NCBI GenBank assembly: GCA_026707745.1
Contig: JAPOWG010000007.1
Span: 42,588 to 106,587 of the forward strand
Length of the DNA stretch: 64,000 nucleotides
Source: Chloroflexota bacterium
GTDB taxonomy: Bacteria > Chloroflexota > Anaerolineae > Aggregatilineales > Phototrophicaceae
Reading direction: 5' to 3'
In this document: positions 43,394 through 52,963 of the stretch, one piece after another
Layout: every line of letters starts with the position of its first letter
Numbering within the stretch: position 1 is the stretch's first letter
Position numbers and translations under genes: made by a program
Notes under the pieces: generated by a model
What the model saw: the letters and a program-made list of their open reading frames with translations, nothing else
What the model was told of the DNA's origin: nothing
Databases searched by the model: none

Positions 43394-44998
43394 TCAGTTG
43401 CCGTCCAGTCGCATATTGAATAACAATGGATAGAAACCGTAAGCGTCGAAACGCAGGTCGCGCACGTTTGATCGCGCGAGACGCAGCCGTACATTCTCGC
43501 GGATAGGCAAGATTAGCGCGTTTGTCATCAGATATGCTTGAATATCATAGTATTGGCTGCGCCGAGAAGACGGGTCCTGCGTTTCCACTGCATTCAGCAA
43601 CAGATCGTTAAGCAGTTCGTCATCAATTCTGGAACGCGCATATATGGCTTGGTTGGAGAAAATATTGCCCAGAATCGCGGGATCAAGCCCGTAACTCTCA
43701 ACCGCGACCAAGTCGTTTTCACCCGTCCGGATTTTTTCGGCGAGCCGGGCAAAACCAGGTACAGAATCGATCTCAAGTTGTACGCCGATTTGCCGCCACT
43801 GTTCCCGAATGAATTCGGCAACTTCGGGCAACTGCCCCCAGGGCGGAACAACAATTGAAAGTCTTAGCGGCACGCCGTCACGATCCAGGATTCCGTCCTC
43901 ATCCAAGTCTTGATACCCGCTCTGCTTAAGCATCTCCTGAGCAACTCCCAGATCATACGCCAGTTCGTTGACAAACCCGGTGTGAGAATACCCAGTTGCT
44001 ATTGATAGGGGCGCCCATGCCACAGGCGAGTAATTGGCATATATGTTGTTCGCGATCGCTACGCGATTGGTAGCGACAAGCAATGCCCTCCTGACATCAA
44101 CGTCATTGACGTGCTCGCGCCTGGTATTGAACAGAAGCTGAACCGTCTGCCCGGGGATCTCAATTGGCATTACCTGGATCCGGCTGTTTCCAGCGAGGTT
44201 TGTGGCAGTCTTTGGCGGGACTTCGTCGAGGATATCAAAGGTCTCGCTCAAAACTTGTTGCGAAGTCGCGTTTTGTCCTTCCGCTATGTAAAATTCAACT
44301 CGTTGCACCTCTCCGCCACTTAAGGTCGAATAAATTCCCGCTTCGGTTGCGTAGCGGTCGAAGCGCCGCAACACGATGCGGTCCCCGGGCAAGTACTTTT
44401 CCAGGACGAATGGCCCGCTACCGGACTGATGAAACTGATAGCGCAAGCTATCGTACGAAGCAAGCGCATGTTCGCTTGCGATTCCCAGAAAAGGCTGAGC
44501 CAAGCTGTCAAGCAAGGGAGCAAACGGCGCATGCAAGTACAGGCGAATCGTGCGGGCGTCAAGGATTTCATAGTGGCTGAAGGGACCAAGAAGGCTCCGA
44601 GCGCGGCGAGACACAATGACAGGATCAACAATCCGATCCAAATTGGCAGCCACGGACGCCGCTGAGAAGGGTGTACCGTCATGAAAGCGAACATCGTCGC
44701 GCAAATGAAACGTATAGACCAGTCCATCCGGCGATGTTTCCCAAGATCGGGCCAAGCCGGGCAGAAACTCTTTTGTACGCGTATTGCGGTATACGAGCGT
44801 GTCATATATCTGCCGAAAGATCATACCGGCTTCGGGAAGCTCGGCGATATGAGGATCCAGGATCGGGAAGTCCACGGTCAAGGCATATCGGGCGCAGCGG
44901 CTATCCTGCTCGCACGGCACGCGGGCTCTACCGCCTCCGCAACCGGCGAGATTGAACGCCATGCAGGCCGCCAACGCGACAGTACATAATCGATACAT
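43394..44998 (-). CDS. Peptide/nickel-type ABC transporter substrate-binding lipoprotein
   Basis: Family 5 solute-binding protein. The ATG at 44998 opens a lipoprotein signal (lipobox NLAGC); the frame runs to 45160 without need. Family text includes FRQIYDTLVYRNTRTKEFLP, LARSWETSPDGLVYTFHLRD, VRFHDGTPFSAASVAANLDR and VQLLFNTRREHVNDVDVRRA. No permease or ATPase genes are nearby, so it is an orphan component. It ends one base after the convergent IPK gene. Confidence 0.9.
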   Translation of the reverse strand: MYRLCTVALAACMAFNLAGCGGGRARVPCEQDSRCARYALTVDFPILDPHIAELPEAGMIFRQIYDTLVYRNTRTKEFLPGLARSWETSPDGLVYTFHLRDDVRFHDGTPFSAASVAANLDRIVDPVIVSRRARSLLGPFSHYEILDARTIRLYLHAPFAPLLDSLAQPFLGIASEHALASYDSLRYQFHQSGSGPFVLEKYLPGDRIVLRRFDRYATEAGIYSTLSGGEVQRVEFYIAEGQNATSQQVLSETFDILDEVPPKTATNLAGNSRIQVMPIEIPGQTVQLLFNTRREHVNDVDVRRALLVATNRVAIANNIYANYSPVAWAPLSIATGYSHTGFVNELAYDLGVAQEMLKQSGYQDLDEDGILDRDGVPLRLSIVVPPWGQLPEVAEFIREQWRQIGVQLEIDSVPGFARLAEKIRTGENDLVAVESYGLDPAILGNIFSNQAIYARSRIDDELLNDLLLNAVETQDPSSRRSQYYDIQAYLMTNALILPIRENVRLRLARSNVRDLRFDAYGFYPLLFNMRLDGN

Positions 44999-45146
44999 AT
45001 TGCCTTTACCTTTGCTTTGAACGAGCATACCACATGCACTGGACAGGAGACCCATATCCTGACACTTGCGTAGACAAACGGTGACGCGCCTTTCCACTTT
45101 ACAAGAGCAACAAAGTTGCGTAGCTTTTAAGTATGATTGAACATCG

Positions 45147-46085
45147 GTGTTCCGCGCCATTTTCGGTGCATCTATGACCGAGGCCTTTCAAGGACTGGTT
45201 GCTTCCGGCGATGGCCAGCCCCAGGCGACAGTGCCTGTCTGGCGAAACATGGTGATTCAGCTTGCCATGATAATCGCGCTTTGTCTCCTGTTGGTTGTCT
45301 TGTCAGAAGTGTTATCGCTAAAACCGGAGGGCGACGTCAGCCGTGTTCTCACGGCTGTATTGCTTCTATTTGTGCCCGGTGTTTGGCTGGCAATCGCGGT
45401 AGCGCCTGAGGCTCGAAGTACGCGGCCAAGGCGCCGCCTGATGGGCGTCGCCGTCCTCTCCGCTTTGTCGGCCGCTGCAATCGGTCTGCCGCTTGTGCAA
45501 GACTTTTTTCGTTTGGAAGAGTGGTTGCCTTTGGAGACGGTCTTCCGCCGGATTCTAGGCTTCGCCCTGACGGCTGGCGTTGTTGATGCCGGCCTCAAGC
45601 TTCTGGTCCTTAGGTTCACCATTTATCCCAATGAACTGCGAATGCGAAGCGATGCGGTTGCTTATTGCTTGGCGAGCGCGGTCGGTTACAGCTTATACCT
45701 CAATATAGCAATAGTCTTGCAACTTCAGCCGTCTCTGGCAATCGCGGCCAACTATGTGCTTGCCAATCTCGCGATTCAGTTTGCATCGGCCATGTTCATC
45801 GCCTTGGGTATCGCAGAATCCTATTTTGGAAACGCCATGCCACTTGTGCTGCCAACAAACGTAATCGCGGCGGCCGCAACCACCGGGCTCATCGCACCGG
45901 TCTTTACCGGGATAATGAGCGGACCATTAGGCACGGCGGGAAACGAAGATCGGCCGTTGTTGGGCATACTATTTCTAATTGTCGCAATCTGTTTTACGGG
46001 AGCGCTGACGTTTTTCTTGTACAACGCATCCGAGAGACGAGAACGCGAAGCGTTTGTAAGCAGCGGCGACAGCGATGGGCTTTGA
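45147..46085 (+). CDS. PrsW-like polytopic membrane protein
   Basis: A 312-residue protein with about eight hydrophobic segments. The region VVDAGLKLLVLRFTIYPNEL, then SDAVAYCLASAVGYSLYLNI, resembles PrsW/M82-type membrane proteases around the E-E-x-x-K and G-x-A-F-x-x-x-E-N motifs. Here the first reads V-D-A-G-L-K and the second lacks its Glu. It may be an inactive relative. The start is either GTG 45147 or ATG 45174; neither has a good ribosome site. The next gene overlaps its end by 11 bases, so it heads a rightward operon. Confidence 0.6.
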   Translation: MFRAIFGASMTEAFQGLVASGDGQPQATVPVWRNMVIQLAMIIALCLLLVVLSEVLSLKPEGDVSRVLTAVLLLFVPGVWLAIAVAPEARSTRPRRRLMGVAVLSALSAAAIGLPLVQDFFRLEEWLPLETVFRRILGFALTAGVVDAGLKLLVLRFTIYPNELRMRSDAVAYCLASAVGYSLYLNIAIVLQLQPSLAIAANYVLANLAIQFASAMFIALGIAESYFGNAMPLVLPTNVIAAAATTGLIAPVFTGIMSGPLGTAGNEDRPLLGILFLIVAICFTGALTFFLYNASERREREAFVSSGDSDGL

Positions 46086-46674
46086 TACGGGTCGTGCTGA
46101 GACTGTCTTGTTGACGCCTCGGCAGCGCTGGTCGATGGTCTTCAGTTTTGTATTGATTGGGCTCGGCCTGATCGCTGGCGCCAACCTGCGCGACAGCAGC
46201 CTCAACCGCTCCCTGATATATAACAATGTCGAAGCTGGTATCACAGCGCGCTATCCACATCGGTGGCTATTGAGCGAGACCGAGGACTATGTCTTTCGCG
46301 TAGAGAACACAGCGCAACTGGGATTCAACACGCTAATAGAGGTACGCACATTGCCCGTTGGACCCGACACAACCGAGCGCAATCTTTTGGACCGCTTGAC
46401 TCTTCGGCGTTCCCAGACGCTCATTGACTATACGGTACTCGGTTATGATATCTATGTCTTGCCTGACGACAGTGCAGCAGTGACGATGTCCTATTCCTAT
46501 GTCTCGAGGGATGCGAGCCCATTCCTGGAAGGCGTGTCGGCAATTGTCGCGGGCCTGGACGTGCTCACGATCAGCCGTGGCCAAGCTGTCATCGTTTCCT
46601 TTCGTGCCGACGCGAGCATCTTTCAGCGTGAACGGGCAACTTTGGATCGATTCATCCAAAGCCTGGAGTTTTGA
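46075..46674 (+). CDS. Single-pass membrane protein with PsbP/DcrB-like outer domain
   Basis: The 199-residue product has one N-terminal transmembrane helix (about 20-38, MVFSFVLIGLGLIAGANL) and an outer domain of about 150 residues. That domain starts GITARYPHRWLL, a pattern seen at the start of PsbP/DcrB-like folds, and continues with alternating strands. The family assignment is only by pattern. It overlaps both neighbours, which suggests it works with the PrsW-like protein and the secreted protease. Confidence 0.55.
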   Translation: MGFDTGRAETVLLTPRQRWSMVFSFVLIGLGLIAGANLRDSSLNRSLIYNNVEAGITARYPHRWLLSETEDYVFRVENTAQLGFNTLIEVRTLPVGPDTTERNLLDRLTLRRSQTLIDYTVLGYDIYVLPDDSAAVTMSYSYVSRDASPFLEGVSAIVAGLDVLTISRGQAVIVSFRADASIFQRERATLDRFIQSLEF

Positions 46675-48899
46675 TTGTAACGGTGAATAAGCTCTCGATA
46701 TATGTTCTTGGCGGGCTCTTGCTCTCGCTGTTTGCGCCTTCGTTTGGCTTCGCCCAAACGGATCTGGACGCCATCAAGCGGGCGACAGTCTTCATATACC
46801 AAGTGCAAAGTCTGGCCAACGATCTGGTCGTAAAATGTGTCAGTACCGGCACAATCGTCAGCGCGGACGGTTTGATCGTTACCAACGCGCATAGCGTAGT
46901 GCCAAGCCAGACCTGTGACGGCGAAACGCTTATCGTTTCTATGAATGTCGACCTCAACGAACCTCCAGTGCCAAAATACCGTGCCGAGATCGCCAACGCC
47001 GACCAAGGTCTGGATATCGCGGTTTTGCGCATTACACGAGAATTGGATGGTCGTACAATTGCGGCTGGCGCGCTTCCCGTCTTGCCTTTCGTCGGGATCG
47101 GCGCGTCGGCGGATCTTGGCATTGATGACAACGTATTCGTGTCCGGATATCGGGACATAGGCAATCAAGCCGTGACGATCGCGCGAGGGACAATCACAGC
47201 TTTCATCTCGGAGCCGCGCGGCGGTACCCGGGCATGGTTCAAGACCAGGGCTGAACTACCGGGGACAATGTCCGGCGGAGGCGCCTACGACAGTCTGGGG
47301 CAATTGATTGGCATCCCTACCAGCGCGAAGTATGGCCGCCCTGTGACGGAAGATAGCTGTCGATTCATTGAAGATACGACCGGCGATGGACTTATCAACA
47401 GTAGCGATCACTGTGTCCCCACTGGCGACTTCATCAGCACGATAAGGCCGATTCGTCTGGCGCAAAGCCTGATCAGGGGCGCCGCTCTTGATCTGCGCGT
47501 CCAAATCCATACAGTGCCTGCGAGCATGCTGTTGTCATCCGAACCTCCCACCGTTTCCCGACTCATTTTTTCCCCTTCGGTGGTAGATGGTTTGCCTTCG
47601 ACAGTTGTTGGCGCGATGCCCGCCAACACCAACAGCCTCTATCTTTTTTTTGACTATCGCAACATGACTCCCGAAACCGTATATGAGCTAAGAGTCACAC
47701 GCGACGGCATACCGGACGCCACTTTCAGCTTGCCACCCGTGCACTGGAGTGGCGGACAAAATGGCCTTTGGTATATCGGAAGTCGAGATCAGCCCTGGCC
47801 AAATGGCGCCTATCAGTTTACCTTGCTGCTCAACGGTCTTGCCGCGGCCAGTCAGCGAATCGTCGTCGGTGGCGGAGCGGACAATTCGGCTCGCTTCAGC
47901 AATATCGTGTTTGGCCTGCTGGACAATCATGGCAACCTCATAGGCAACGGTTATATCTTGCCAATTGGTACAATTGCCTACGCGCGGTTTCTTTATGCCA
48001 ATTTAAGAGACGGAACACCCTGGAGCACGATCTGGTACTACGGTGGCGCAGAGGTCGGTCGCAGTAATGATATCTGGTCACGAGGCGCGAATGGGTCGGA
48101 CGTTGTTCAGCTCCGTCCCCTCGGCGGGTTAATACCGGGCAAGTATCGTCTGGAGCTTTATCTCGATCGCGTTCTATCCGCTACCTCGGATTTCGTCGTC
48201 GCCGGCAGTACAGGCGGTCCGCTTCCCGCTGTATTCTCCAATGGGCGCTATGTTTCTGCGTCAAGCGTCTTTGACGCCAGAGATTCGATTGCATCGTCAG
48301 CCTTTACAGAAGCTGTACCGTCAATTTTCGCTCTATTCGATTGGCAGGAGATCGCGGCCGGCACGGACTGGACGGTCCGCTGGTTGGTTGACGACTTGCC
48401 GTTTTTCGAATCGACTTATGCCTGGGTCACTGTAGAAAGTGGATCCGATTTTATGCTGTCCGTTGACTCGCCTCCTGATGGCAATTATCAGTTGCAATTG
48501 CTCGTGAATAATTTACAGATTTTGGCAATTGAAGGAACCGTAGGCATCGGGCAATTGCCAATTGATCGCCTGGCCGAATACGAAGGCACCTTGCTTCGTG
48601 GACGTGTGCTGGATGCCGCAACGTTGAACGGAATAGCAAACGTGACAATCGTGCTGATAAGCGAAGATTATTCGGCAAGCGAGTTTGAATGGAAAGAAGA
48701 GCAAGTGTTCGCCACTTCAATGACCGACCGCAACGGCGATTTTCAATTTGCCAGACCGCTGGCAGCCGATACGCCGTATAGCGTCATTGTTGCCGCGGAC
48801 GGCTACCTGCCTCTCGCCGCGGATAGCTTTCAATTCGGGGCCGATCAGCGCGCAGTCGATATCACGATGGAATTGGTTCGCGGTTACTTAAATGACTGA
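46671..48899 (+). CDS. Secreted trypsin-like serine protease with C-terminal carboxypeptidase-regulatory-like domain
   Basis: After a signal peptide (about 1-28, ends GFAQ) comes a chymotrypsin-fold domain (about 35-275). Its triad is visible as His in VTNAHSVV, Asp in GLDIAVLRI and Ser in TMSGGGAYDSLGQLIGIP. The middle part (about 290-630) has beta-rich repeats without a recognised family. The C-terminus (about 640-740) is a CarboxypepD_reg-like domain (LRGRVLDAATLNGIANVTIV). The start overlaps the previous stop (TTGA); a GTG at 46683 is another choice. It probably degrades or senses proteins in the cell wall. Confidence 0.78.
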   Translation: MIVTVNKLSIYVLGGLLLSLFAPSFGFAQTDLDAIKRATVFIYQVQSLANDLVVKCVSTGTIVSADGLIVTNAHSVVPSQTCDGETLIVSMNVDLNEPPVPKYRAEIANADQGLDIAVLRITRELDGRTIAAGALPVLPFVGIGASADLGIDDNVFVSGYRDIGNQAVTIARGTITAFISEPRGGTRAWFKTRAELPGTMSGGGAYDSLGQLIGIPTSAKYGRPVTEDSCRFIEDTTGDGLINSSDHCVPTGDFISTIRPIRLAQSLIRGAALDLRVQIHTVPASMLLSSEPPTVSRLIFSPSVVDGLPSTVVGAMPANTNSLYLFFDYRNMTPETVYELRVTRDGIPDATFSLPPVHWSGGQNGLWYIGSRDQPWPNGAYQFTLLLNGLAAASQRIVVGGGADNSARFSNIVFGLLDNHGNLIGNGYILPIGTIAYARFLYANLRDGTPWSTIWYYGGAEVGRSNDIWSRGANGSDVVQLRPLGGLIPGKYRLELYLDRVLSATSDFVVAGSTGGPLPAVFSNGRYVSASSVFDARDSIASSAFTEAVPSIFALFDWQEIAAGTDWTVRWLVDDLPFFESTYAWVTVESGSDFMLSVDSPPDGNYQLQLLVNNLQILAIEGTVGIGQLPIDRLAEYEGTLLRGRVLDAATLNGIANVTIVLISEDYSASEFEWKEEQVFATSMTDRNGDFQFARPLAADTPYSVIVAADGYLPLAADSFQFGADQRAVDITMELVRGYLND

Positions 48900-49683
48900 C
48901 AAGCAAAGACTGGATGTACTGCTGGTCGAACGGAAATTTGCCGATAGTCGCAATAAGGCTGCCGCCATGATCATGGCCGCTGAGGTAAGTATTGATGGCA
49001 GACTTGTTGACAAACCCGGCACTTTGGTTACCAGGGATGTATGCATTCGGCTCAAGGAGAAACAGCGCTATGTGAGTCGCGCCGGGCTCAAGCTGGAAGC
49101 GGCTCTGCGCGAATTCAGAATCGATGTCACAGGGAAAGTTTGCGCTGACGTCGGCGCCAGCACGGGCGGCTTTACGGATTGCTTGCTCCAGGCGGGCGCA
49201 GCGCGAGTTCACGCTATAGATGTTGGCAGCGGCATACTCGACTACAGATTACGGCAGGACGCGCGCGTACGCCTGCTGGAACGGACCAATGCGCGTTATC
49301 TGGATTCGCTTGGCGAACTCGTCGGATTGGTCGCTGTCGATGTTTCATTTATCTCCCTGCGGCATATCTTGCCCCCGGCCAAGGGATGGCTGTTGCCCCA
49401 AGCCGACCTCGTTGTCCTGGTCAAACCACAGTTCGAGGCCGGCAAGTCGGATGTCGGCAAAGGCGGCATCATCAGAGATCCAGCGGTACATAGGCGCGTC
49501 TTGCAAGAGATCGCGGAATATGCCATGTCGCACGGCTTCTCGGTCTTAGGCCTGATGCGGTCGCCCATTACCGGCAAAAAGGGCAACGTAGAATTCTTGA
49601 TGTGGCTTCGCATTGGTGGGGCAAGCTCTTCAGATAGCGAGGTTCTCGCTATCTTCCGGCGTCTGGTTGATTCCACGTCGTAG
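48892..49683 (+). CDS. tlyA: TlyA-family rRNA 2'-O-methyltransferase
   Basis: TlyA methylates riboses of 16S and 23S rRNA (C1409 and C1920 in mycobacteria). The N-terminal S4 domain reads RLDVLLVERKFADSRNKAAA. The FtsJ-like domain has the SAM motif CADVGASTGGFTDCLLQAGA and AIDVG, then VAVDVSFISLRHILP and KPQFEAGKSDVGKGGI. At 263 residues it is normal. Its ATG lies eight bases inside the protease gene. Confidence 0.93.
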   Translation: MTDKQRLDVLLVERKFADSRNKAAAMIMAAEVSIDGRLVDKPGTLVTRDVCIRLKEKQRYVSRAGLKLEAALREFRIDVTGKVCADVGASTGGFTDCLLQAGAARVHAIDVGSGILDYRLRQDARVRLLERTNARYLDSLGELVGLVAVDVSFISLRHILPPAKGWLLPQADLVVLVKPQFEAGKSDVGKGGIIRDPAVHRRVLQEIAEYAMSHGFSVLGLMRSPITGKKGNVEFLMWLRIGGASSSDSEVLAIFRRLVDSTS

Positions 49684-49749
49684 CTAGCCCTACTCCACTA
49701 ATCAATAATCGATGATAATGACTTCCAAAGGTCTGGAACAAAGACGAAC

Positions 49750-51549
49750 ATGGAAATCGATCAAATCCGCAACTTCTGTATCATAGCCCACGTCGATCAC
49801 GGCAAGAGCACCTTGGCGGATCGTTTGCTGGAATTGACCAATACAGTTGCCGCGCGCGAGATGCAAGAACAATTGCTGGACAGTATGGCGCTGGAACGCG
49901 AACGTGGAGTCACGATCAAGGCCTCTGCAGTGAGAATGCTTTACGATGCGGACGACGGCAATCAGTATACGATCAACCTTATTGACACCCCGGGGCACGT
50001 CGATTTCACATACGAAGTAAGCAGGGCATTACAAGCCTGCGAGGGCGCGATCCTTGTCGTCGATGCCAGCCAAGGAATCGAAGCGCAGACGCTCTCTAAC
50101 GTCTATTTGGCATTGGAACAAGACCTGGAAATCATTCCAGTCATCAACAAGATCGATTTGCCCGCAGCGCAGCCGGATGACGTAGCGGGTGATGTTGAAG
50201 ACTTGTTGGGTACGCCAGCGCAGGAAATGTCCTGCATTTCGGCCAAGAATGGCATTGGTGTGCGGGACCTGATGGAAAAAGTGCTCGTCGAAGTGCCGCC
50301 GCCCTCAACCGATGCCGGGGAGCCGTTCCGCGCCCTCGTCTTTGATTCGCACTACGATGCCTACAAGGGTGTCATTGCCTACGTGCGCGTGGTTGATGGC
50401 GCGATCAACCGCCGTCAAATGCTGAAGCTCGTCGCGACGGGCGCTCGCTTTGAGCCAGTGGAAATTGGCGTCTTCGACCCCATCATGCGCGCTGTTGACG
50501 ACTTGCGCGCCGGAGAAGTAGGTTATATCGCCACCGGTTTGAAAACCGTGCGGGAATGCCGCGTCGGCGACACCGTTACCTTGGCGAACAAAGGCAGTCA
50601 GGTACCCTTGCCCGGCTACGAGATGGTCAAGCCGATGGTGTTTGCCGGTATCTACCCAACGAACAACGAAGACTACGCTGATTTGCGTGATGCGCTTGAC
50701 AAGCTTCAGCTCAACGACGCTTCCCTGGTCTTTCAACCGGAAACATCCCAGGCCCTGAATTTCGGTTTTCGGGCGGGCTTCCTGGGGTTGTTCCACATGG
50801 AGATCGTACAGGAGCGCCTGGAGCGCGAGTACGACCTGGACATCTTGGCGACGGCGCCGAGCGTCGAATACCGCGTATTGCAAAAGAATGGCGAGACAGC
50901 CCTGATAGACAGTCCGGCTTTGCTGCCCGACGAAAACGGGATAGTCGAGATCCAGGAGCCTTGGATGAAGATCCAGATTTACGCGCCGCAAACATATATC
51001 GGAGCGGTCATGGATCTGGTAATCAACAAGCGTGGGTTATACGAAACGACCGAATACCTTGACGCCTCGCGGGTCATCTTGCATTTCTCCATACCACTGT
51101 CGGAAATAATCATCGACTTCTATGACAAGCTCAAAAGCGTGAGCCAGGGTTATGCCAGTCTCGACTATCAGTTTGACGAATACCGTACTGGCGACCTGGT
51201 CAAGATTGATGTCTTGGTAAATGGCGAGCCGGTCGATGCATTGGCGATGATTTGCCATCGCGACGACGCCTATCACCGTGGCCAGCGTTTGATCACCAGA
51301 CTAAAGAAATTGATCCCGCGGCAGATGTTCACCGTGCCGGTGCAAGCGGCTGTCGGCAAACGGGTGATCTCGCGCGCAAATGTAAAAGCGCTGAGGAAAG
51401 ATGTGCTTGCAAAGTGCTATGGTGGAGACGTCACGCGAAAAAAGAAACTGCTGGAAAAGCAGAAAAAAGGCAAAAAGCGCATGAAGATGATCGGCTCTGT
51501 AGAGCTGCCGCAAGAGGCTTTCATGGCGCTATTGAGTCTGGACGAATGA
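49750..51549 (+). CDS. lepA: Elongation factor 4 (LepA)
   Basis: Translational GTPase EF4, which acts on ribosome movement and assembly. The P-loop is AHVDHGKSTLADRL, switch regions include ERERGVTIKA and DTPGHVDF, and NKID is the G4 motif. The C-terminal domain unique to LepA ends with KKLLEKQKKGKKRMKMIGSV. The 599-residue length is standard. It follows tlyA by 66 bases. Confidence 0.97.
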   Translation: MEIDQIRNFCIIAHVDHGKSTLADRLLELTNTVAAREMQEQLLDSMALERERGVTIKASAVRMLYDADDGNQYTINLIDTPGHVDFTYEVSRALQACEGAILVVDASQGIEAQTLSNVYLALEQDLEIIPVINKIDLPAAQPDDVAGDVEDLLGTPAQEMSCISAKNGIGVRDLMEKVLVEVPPPSTDAGEPFRALVFDSHYDAYKGVIAYVRVVDGAINRRQMLKLVATGARFEPVEIGVFDPIMRAVDDLRAGEVGYIATGLKTVRECRVGDTVTLANKGSQVPLPGYEMVKPMVFAGIYPTNNEDYADLRDALDKLQLNDASLVFQPETSQALNFGFRAGFLGLFHMEIVQERLEREYDLDILATAPSVEYRVLQKNGETALIDSPALLPDENGIVEIQEPWMKIQIYAPQTYIGAVMDLVINKRGLYETTEYLDASRVILHFSIPLSEIIIDFYDKLKSVSQGYASLDYQFDEYRTGDLVKIDVLVNGEPVDALAMICHRDDAYHRGQRLITRLKKLIPRQMFTVPVQAAVGKRVISRANVKALRKDVLAKCYGGDVTRKKKLLEKQKKGKKRMKMIGSVELPQEAFMALLSLDE

Positions 51550-51565
51550 ACCGCTAGGCCTCCGC

Positions 51566-52786
51566 TCAATCCCCATCCTTGAGCATTCGCCAGAGGTTGG
51601 CCAACCCCCAGCGAGACAGCCAGTCCTGCGCCAGAACCGAGCGAGCGCCGAACCCGTAGGCCCGATACGCAATTCCGTCGGCGGTTGCGATGGCGATTGC
51701 GCTACCCTGCTCAAGATCCGCGTTCTCGTCCAAATCGGGATAACTCAGCGATACAACGCAGGCATCAGTCCCGTTTTCTCGTCGAGAACGCTGAACCGCA
51801 TCCACCGCCAACTCTCTCAGCGTAGTATCCCGCGTATCCCGTCCCAGCTTGTTGAACAAGTCATCTGGATGAGCAAGCGCCTCTGAAGTAACAAGAGACA
51901 GGCCTGAATCAAGTTGCTCGCTTATGACGCCCGGCAAGCCGGCTTCCAATATGTGAATCGAGAGTTGGCGCGCCCCCAGCATCTGGGAAACTACGCCCTC
52001 CAATGTCGCCTCGTCGGTCCCGAAGATATGATCACCGACTCGGTTGCGAAGCCTCTGCTGCATCGCGTCCAAAAGCGACTCCGCTTCGACTTTGCTCTTC
52101 GCCTTGGCAGTCAGTCGGATATCCACGCAACCATGATGCGCAGCCAAACCGACGCTTGGATTGCGCTCATTGAGAATCTCCGCGCCGATCATGTCATCCA
52201 GCGAACTTTCGCCGATGCCCGCGGTCCTCAACGTCCTGGCAACGATGATGCCAAGGTCAAACGTGCGAAGCAAATAGGGCACGACGGATTCGGTCAGCAG
52301 ATATTTCATTTCGCGCGGGACCCCGGGCAGACTGATAATAATGCCCAGGTCCGACTCAACAATGAAGGCCGGCGCTGTACCGACGGGGTTCTCTACCAAT
52401 AGGGCCTCATGCGGCAAGTACGCTTGTTGTCGATTGTTTGCGGTCATGCGAACCCCAAATCCGCGGAATCTCTCGGCAATGCTGTCATACAACGATTGAT
52501 GAAACTCGAGCGGTCTTTCAGTGGCGTCGGCAACGGCTTGCCGTGTCATGTCGTCCACAGTTGGTCCCAGCCCGCCGCAAGTAATAACAATCTCCGCGCG
52601 GTTGAGAGCCGCTCGTATCGATTCGGCGATCCTGCCGAGGTTGTCGCCCACCGTCGTCATGAAGAAAATGTTCACTCCGATGTTCCGCAACTGCCGGGCC
52701 ATGAAGACCGAATTTGTATCGGTAATTTCGCCCAGAAGCAATTCTGTTCCTATTGCAATGATCTCTGCGTTTGGGTTGTCAGCCAT
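51566..52786 (-). CDS. cinA: CinA-like protein with degenerate C-terminal amidohydrolase domain
   Basis: The N-terminal MoCF/COG1058 domain is intact: AEIIAIGTELLLGEITDTNS, VITCGGLGPTVDD and FPGVPREM-like LPGVPREMKYLL. The C-terminal CinA domain (about 255-405) normally begins with an A-E-S-C-T-G-G motif carrying the catalytic Ser of NMN deamidase. Here the corresponding text is HILEAGLPGVISEQL, so the active site is lost. The first domain can act on ADP-ribose-type substrates in relatives. It is divergent from the ABC-ATPase gene. Confidence 0.88.
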   Translation of the reverse strand: MADNPNAEIIAIGTELLLGEITDTNSVFMARQLRNIGVNIFFMTTVGDNLGRIAESIRAALNRAEIVITCGGLGPTVDDMTRQAVADATERPLEFHQSLYDSIAERFRGFGVRMTANNRQQAYLPHEALLVENPVGTAPAFIVESDLGIIISLPGVPREMKYLLTESVVPYLLRTFDLGIIVARTLRTAGIGESSLDDMIGAEILNERNPSVGLAAHHGCVDIRLTAKAKSKVEAESLLDAMQQRLRNRVGDHIFGTDEATLEGVVSQMLGARQLSIHILEAGLPGVISEQLDSGLSLVTSEALAHPDDLFNKLGRDTRDTTLRELAVDAVQRSRRENGTDACVVSLSYPDLDENADLEQGSAIAIATADGIAYRAYGFGARSVLAQDWLSRWGLANLWRMLKDGD

Positions 52787-52844
52787 GGCTTCTTCGTTCT
52801 CCGCTGGGAATTTACGGGAATTTTACATCAATTCGCTAAAATAT

Positions 52845-52872
52845 TTGCAAAGTCAGAAAAAACCGCTATAAT
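52845..52872 (+). promoter_or_regulatory. Promoter of the sugar-ABC ATPase gene
   Basis: TTGCAA (52845-52850), 16-base spacer, TATAAT (52867-52872), in an AT-rich stretch. The GTG start of the ATPase is about 90 bases downstream, with GGAGG at the ribosome site. Confidence 0.65.
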
Positions 52873-52963
52873 TGCCACTATAAAAGCAATTTACTGTCAA
52901 GTAAGCTCTTTGTGCAGTTTTAACAGTATTTTCGTTCATCTAGCTAATTGATCGGAGGCTCTC

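Noticed and set aside
45132..45137. TATGAT as a -10 box for the PrsW-like operon
   Set aside because: No -35 match at a proper distance was found.
51900..52020. Loss of the CinA active site through a selenocysteine codon
   Set aside because: No in-frame TGA is present there; the residues are simply different.
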